Source of the DNA: Leisingera sp. ANG59
GTDB lineage: Bacteria; Pseudomonadota; Alphaproteobacteria; Rhodobacterales; Rhodobacteraceae
Direction: 5' to 3'
Assembly: GCF_013317235.1 (NCBI RefSeq)
Contig: NZ_WLCM01000018.1
Span: forward strand, 1-64,000
DNA length: 64,000 nt
This document shows positions 60,147 to 64,000 of the stretch, one piece after another (within the stretch, counting starts at the first letter, position 1; the number at the start of each line of letters is the position of its first letter). The notes beneath the pieces were generated by a model that did not search any database, had not been told where the DNA came from, and saw only the letters and a list, made by a program, of their open reading frames with translations. The position numbers and the translations under genes are program-made.

Positions 60147-60983
60147 ATGACGGCCAAAGCAAAGACCAGCAGTTCGATCATCGAGACGATCAAGACTATC
60201 GTCTATGCGCTGCTGATCGCGGGTGTTTTCCGCACCCTGTTCTTCCAGCCCTTCTGGATTCCATCGGGATCGATGAAGGAAACCCTGCTGATCGGGGATT
60301 TCCTGTTCGTGAACAAGATGGCCTACGGCTATTCCTACGCGTCCTGCCCCAGCATCCGCATGCCCGCGATCGGGGTGAACATTGATGCCAAGAACATTTG
60401 CGGCTTTCTCGACGGCGACAACACCCGCCTGATCGGCGGCGAGCCGGAGCGCGGCGACGTGGTGGTGTTCCGCCATCCGGTCAACGGCAACGATTTCATC
60501 AAGCGCCTGATCGGCCTGCCGGGCGACAAGATCCAGATGAAGAACGGTGTGCTGTTCATCAACGGCGAAGCCGTCAAGCTGCAGGATGCAGGCGAGTTCG
60601 AGGAAGTGATGGAGCGTCAGGGGCCGCAGGGTTCAATGCCGCGCTGCGAGAACGCGCCGGTGGGCCAGGGCGCCATATGCAAGAAGTCGCGCCAGATCGA
60701 AACTCTGCCCGGCGGCAATGAGCATACCGTGCTCAACATCACCAACCAGGGCGTCGACCACACCAGTGTCTACCAGGTGCCCGACGGGCATTACTTCTTC
60801 ATGGGCGACAACCGCGACAACTCCTCGGACAGCCGCCTGCCGCAGTCCGCGGGCGGGGTCGGGTTCGTGCCGTATGAAAACCTGATCGGCCGCGCCGACC
60901 GGATCATGTTCTCCTCCGCCGGGCGCTCCATGCTCTACTTCTGGACCTGGCGCAGCGACCGTTTCTTCAAGGGGATCCAGTGA
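60147..60983 (+). CDS. lepB: Signal peptidase I
   Basis: A 278-residue protease anchored by one N-terminal span ([20 protein letters not shown]). Ser nucleophile in [21 protein letters not shown], Lys general base in [21 protein letters not shown], and box [12 protein letters not shown]. Contains an extended loop with paired Cys ([20 protein letters not shown]) usual in alphaproteobacteria. It overlaps rnc by 4 bases (GTGA). Confidence 0.97.
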   Translation: MTAKAKTSSSIIETIKTIVYALLIAGVFRTLFFQPFWIPSGSMKETLLIGDFLFVNKMAYGYSYASCPSIRMPAIGVNIDAKNICGFLDGDNTRLIGGEPERGDVVVFRHPVNGNDFIKRLIGLPGDKIQMKNGVLFINGEAVKLQDAGEFEEVMERQGPQGSMPRCENAPVGQGAICKKSRQIETLPGGNEHTVLNITNQGVDHTSVYQVPDGHYFFMGDNRDNSSDSRLPQSAGGVGFVPYENLIGRADRIMFSSAGRSMLYFWTWRSDRFFKGIQ

Positions 60984-61657
60984 AGCTGTCCAAGGAACTG
61001 CGCGCGTTTGAAGAGCGGATCGGGCACAAGTTTGCCCGTCCCGACCTGCTGCAGCGCGCCGTGACCCATGCCTCCGTCTCCTCCTCCACCCGCAAGGACA
61101 ACCAGCGGCTGGAGTTTCTGGGCGACCGGGTTCTGGGGCTGGTGATGGCCACGGCGCTCTTGGAGCATGACAAGACCGCCACTGAGGGCCAGCTGGCGCC
61201 GCGCTTCAACGCGCTGGTGCGCAAGGAGGCCTGCGCCGACGTCGCCAAGGAGATCGACCTGGGCGCGGTGCTGAAGCTGGGCCGCTCCGAGATGATGTCC
61301 GGCGGGCGCCGCAAGCAGGCGCTGCTGGGCGACGCGATGGAGGCGGTGATTGCCGCGGTCTACAAGGACGCGGGCTTTGACGCCGCGGCGGAGGTGATCC
61401 TGCGCCTCTGGGGCAGCCGCATCCATAAGGTCGAAACCGACGCGCGCGACGCCAAGACCTCCTTGCAGGAATGGGCGCAGGCGCGCGGGCAGAAGGTTCC
61501 GACCTATGTGGAGGTCTCCCGCAGCGGCCCCGACCACGCGCCGGTCTTCACCATCGCCGCGCGGCTGCAGGACGGCACCGAGGCGCAGGCCACCGCAGGT
61601 TCCAAGCGGCAGGCCGAACAGGCCGCCGCCAAGGCCCTGCTGGAACAGTTGGGCTAA
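60980..61657 (+). CDS. rnc: Ribonuclease III
   Basis: A 225-residue dsRNA endonuclease from a GTG start inside the lepB stop. RNase III signature [17 protein letters not shown] with catalytic acidic residues, and [20 protein letters not shown]. The C-terminal dsRBD is present ([21 protein letters not shown], then [18 protein letters not shown]). In most relatives era follows directly; here an opposite-strand gene intervenes. Confidence 0.97.
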   Translation: MKLSKELRAFEERIGHKFARPDLLQRAVTHASVSSSTRKDNQRLEFLGDRVLGLVMATALLEHDKTATEGQLAPRFNALVRKEACADVAKEIDLGAVLKLGRSEMMSGGRRKQALLGDAMEAVIAAVYKDAGFDAAAEVILRLWGSRIHKVETDARDAKTSLQEWAQARGQKVPTYVEVSRSGPDHAPVFTIAARLQDGTEAQATAGSKRQAEQAAAKALLEQLG

Positions 61658-61659
61658 GG

Positions 61660-63042
61660 TCAGACCACGCGGATATAGCCCGCAAGCCCGGTCTTCTGGT
61701 GCTCGATCACATGGCAGTGGAACGCCCAGTAGCCCGGGTTGTCGGCGACCAGTGCTATCTCGGCCACCTCGTCCTTCAGCAGCAGCATGGTGTCGGTGAC
61801 CAGAGGTGGCAGCTTGCGCAGGTTTGAATTGATGGGCGCAAACGCCAGCCCGTGCAGGTGGATCGGATGCAGGTTCGGCGACTCATTCCTCAGCCGCAGC
61901 ACATAGCTTTTGCCGCGCTCCAGCGTGGCCAGCGGCCCGGTGCCCTTGGCTGCATCCCCGGCCCAGGGCGTGCGGTTTATCGACCAGAAGCTGTAGCCCA
62001 TCGAGCCGCAATAGCCGTCATTCGGCGGCCCGCCCTCCGGCGTCCAGCCAAAGACGAAGTCATGCACCTCTGCATTTGCCAGATCGGGGCGTGAAACCGG
62101 GTTCGGCGGCAGCGGTTTCAGCTCCCGCAGATCCCGTGCCAGGTCCGCGCCAACCGACTGCAGCCGCGCCATGATGCGCGCAGGCTGGCCCGGCAGTTCT
62201 GCCAGCAGATCCGCCATCTGCCCCTCGCCCGCAGGCATTTGCAGCGCAAAATCCACCCGCTGGCCGGGGCCGACCAGCAGCGGTTCCTCAGCTGAGGGCA
62301 GGGGTAGCTCAAACTCCACCGGATGCCCGTCCCAGGCAATGATCCGTGCCTGATCGGTACTCAGGTGCAGCTTGTAGATCCGCGTGGTGTCCGAATTCAC
62401 CACCCGCAGCCGTACCAGCCCGCCCGCCGGATGATCATAGACTGGCGACTGCAGCCAGTTTGCAGTCAGCACATTGCCGTGGGTCCCGCCGCGGGCCGCA
62501 CCCCGCGCGGTGTAATAGGGAAGGAACGCGCCCGCATCATCCAGCCGGAAGTCGCGCAGGTTGATCACCTGATCGGCGTCGAACCCGGGGTCCTCCGTTT
62601 CCCGGATCACCATCACCCCGGTCAGCCCATGCGCCATTTGGGCCATGGTCCTGCAATGCGGGTGATACCAGTAGGTGCCCGCATCCGGCGGGGTGAATTC
62701 GTAGTCGAATGCCTCCCCGCCCGCGATTGGCATCTGGGTCAGGTAGGGCACACCGTCCATTTCATTGTCGATCCGCAGCCCGTGCCAGTGCATCGCGGTG
62801 TAATCTTCGGTGCCATTCTCCACCCGCAGATGCATGGGCTTGCCCTGGGTGCCAAACAGAACCGGCGGCGGCGCGTCCGGCGACAGGCTCACCAGCCCCC
62901 GGGTCAGCGTTTCACGGAAAGCAAAGCTGGCAGGCTGAATGGTCAGCCTCTGCGCCCCGGCGGCCCCCGCCAATCCCCAGCCGCCCGCACCAATCGCCCC
63001 GGCAGATGCAGCAGTTCCTAGCAGAAAATCACGGCGGTTCAT
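61660..63042 (-). CDS. Tat-exported multicopper oxidase
   Basis: A 460-residue cupredoxin-type oxidase. Twin-Arg signal MNRRDFLLGTAASAGAIGAGG. Copper motifs: HWHG (85-88), WYHPHC (125-130), HPIHLHG near residue 390, and FHCHVIEHQKTGL near the end (T1 and trinuclear ligands; Leu at the axial T1 position). Members act as cuprous, Mn(II) or phenol oxidases. A Met-rich CueO-type insert is absent, arguing against classic CueO. It converges with rnc (3-base gap) and diverges from era. Confidence 0.92.
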   Translation of the reverse strand: MNRRDFLLGTAASAGAIGAGGWGLAGAAGAQRLTIQPASFAFRETLTRGLVSLSPDAPPPVLFGTQGKPMHLRVENGTEDYTAMHWHGLRIDNEMDGVPYLTQMPIAGGEAFDYEFTPPDAGTYWYHPHCRTMAQMAHGLTGVMVIRETEDPGFDADQVINLRDFRLDDAGAFLPYYTARGAARGGTHGNVLTANWLQSPVYDHPAGGLVRLRVVNSDTTRIYKLHLSTDQARIIAWDGHPVEFELPLPSAEEPLLVGPGQRVDFALQMPAGEGQMADLLAELPGQPARIMARLQSVGADLARDLRELKPLPPNPVSRPDLANAEVHDFVFGWTPEGGPPNDGYCGSMGYSFWSINRTPWAGDAAKGTGPLATLERGKSYVLRLRNESPNLHPIHLHGLAFAPINSNLRKLPPLVTDTMLLLKDEVAEIALVADNPGYWAFHCHVIEHQKTGLAGYIRVV

Positions 63043-63232
63043 CAGGCAGGCCCCTTATGTGCTCTCAAAGACAGGCCTGGCTTGTGGAACTGGCTCGGCG
63101 CGGTGGTTCTTTCACGGGATTTGCCACAGGTCTTTGACATAGGGCAAGCTGGCTGAAACCCAATGAAAACGCCTCTGGCCCCTGTGGGTAAATTCCTGTA
63201 GAGGCACTGATCTGCAAACAGGACCAGTTGAA

Positions 63233-64000
63233 ATGACCACACGCGCCGGATTCGTTGCTCTGATCGGAGAGCCCAACGCAGGCAAATCCACCCTTCTGAA
63301 CCGCATGGTCGGGGCCAAGGTCTCGATCGTGACCCACAAGGTGCAGACCACCCGCGCCCGCATCCGCGGCGTGGCGATGGAGGGCGATGCGCAGCTGGTG
63401 TTCGTTGACACCCCCGGCTTGTTCAAGCCGCGCCGCCGCCTGGACCGCGCCATGGTGGCCGCTGCCTGGGGCGGCGCCGCGGACGCTGACGTGGTCGTGC
63501 TGATGGTGGAGGCCCACCGCGGCATCTCCGAAGGGGCTGAGACCATCCTCGAAGGCCTTGCGGAAATCGGCGAGGGCCGCACAGTGGCGCTGGCGATCAA
63601 CAAGATCGACAAGGTTCCCGCCGAAAAACTGCTGGGCCTCACCCAGGAGTTGAACAGCCGTTACTCCTTTGCTGAAACCTTCATGATCTCGGCAGAGCGC
63701 GGCCATGGCGTCGATGACCTGCGCCAGTGGCTGGCGGGCAAGCTGCCGGAAAGCCCCTGGCTCTACCCCGAGGACCAGATCGCCGACCTGCCGATGCGGA
63801 TGATCGCGGCGGAGATGACCCGCGAGAAGCTGACCCTGCGCCTGCACCAGGAGCTGCCTTACCAGCTGACGGTCGAAACCGAGAAATGGGAAGAGCGCAA
63901 GGATGGCTCCGCCCGCGTCGACCAGATCATTTACGTGGTCCGCGACGGCCACAAGGGCATCGTGCTGGGCAAGCGCGGCGAGACCATCAAGTCCGTCTCT
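63233..64000 (+). CDS. era: GTPase Era (partial, runs off the right edge)
   Basis: The first 256 codons of a gene cut by the window end. G1 GEPNAGKSTLLNRMVGAKVSIVTHK, G2 region QTTRARIRGV, G3 VDTPGLFKPRRRLDRAM, G4 AINKIDKVP. Then the KH domain: EMTREKLTLRLHQELPYQLTVE, ending in the HKGIVLGKRGETIK motif. Era binds the 3' end of 16S rRNA and checks 30S maturation. ATG 63233 is preceded by CAGGACCAG. The stop codon is outside the window. Confidence 0.97.
   Translation, partial: MTTRAGFVALIGEPNAGKSTLLNRMVGAKVSIVTHKVQTTRARIRGVAMEGDAQLVFVDTPGLFKPRRRLDRAMVAAAWGGAADADVVVLMVEAHRGISEGAETILEGLAEIGEGRTVALAINKIDKVPAEKLLGLTQELNSRYSFAETFMISAERGHGVDDLRQWLAGKLPESPWLYPEDQIADLPMRMIAAEMTREKLTLRLHQELPYQLTVETEKWEERKDGSARVDQIIYVVRDGHKGIVLGKRGETIKSVS

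Overview
This is a GC-rich chromosomal segment of an alphaproteobacterium. Gene content and order point to the Roseobacter group of Rhodobacteraceae: a separate Fo ATP synthase operon with b and b' subunits, MipZ, an ffh-GNAT-chorismate mutase-rpsP-rimM run, rpoZ-relA, and pdxJ-acpS-lepB-rnc-era. A Leisingera/Phaeobacter-like genus is my inference. Nearly all of the window is housekeeping core genome. I found no tRNA, rRNA, CRISPR array or intact prophage.

Layout. 1-910 is a scrap heap of insertion-sequence remnants (IS256-type and two IS3/IS481-type transposase tails) abutting a truncated RsbR/STAS-like gene. 931-8353 is a homogentisate catabolic cluster (maiA, VOC protein, DUF2783, FAD monooxygenase, metallo-beta-lactamase-fold protein, fahA, hmgA) read leftward, with a divergent MarR gene and a clear palindromic operator. 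8405-10463 holds a class III nucleotidyl cyclase and mipZ. 10575-21885 is a long, mainly leftward translation block: ffh, three GNAT acetyltransferases, chorismate mutase, rpsP, bluB, a 46-aa membrane microprotein, rimM, trmD, a YegP-type protein, rplS, rpmE and a DEAD-box helicase. It is interrupted by one rightward aminoglycoside-phosphotransferase-like gene between rimM and trmD.

22096-31268 is a mixed region: two related small membrane proteins, a degenerate EF-G paralogue, a YbaK-type deacylase, an Asp/Glu racemase, azoR with a divergent LysR gene, two EamA exporters, a universal stress protein and an ArsR regulator. 31464-34147 is the Fo operon (atpI-atpB-atpE-b'-b), closed by a good intrinsic terminator. 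34233-36720 is a GntR regulator with a small downstream gene, divergent from an aminotransferase, with twin operators between them. 36886-47776 carries smc, envelope proteins, cobalamin genes (cbiB/cobC), glutathionyl-hydroquinone reductase, an L,D-transpeptidase and a PatB-type C-S lyase. 47846-49923 is def, a catalytically degenerate second deformylase, then fmt. 49936-56000 contains membrane proteins, rnhA, a methyltransferase, a LysE exporter, ispH, a NYN-domain protein, folK and rpoZ. The window closes with relA/spoT, a DUF2062 protein, pdxJ, acpS, lepB, rnc, a Tat-exported multicopper oxidase on the opposite strand, and era, which runs off the right edge.

Themes. The homogentisate cluster carries an extra four-gene module (flavin hydroxylase, DUF2783, VOC, altered MBL protein) that probably feeds an unidentified aromatic compound into homogentisate; this is the best candidate for an undescribed function here. 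Several genes are paralogues with lost catalytic residues (second deformylase, EF-G-like protein, MBL protein). Regulatory DNA is legible at hmgA/marR, gntR/aminotransferase, azoR/lysR, rpoZ, the rplS leader and several terminators. All function calls rest on reading motifs and gene order; no database search was possible.
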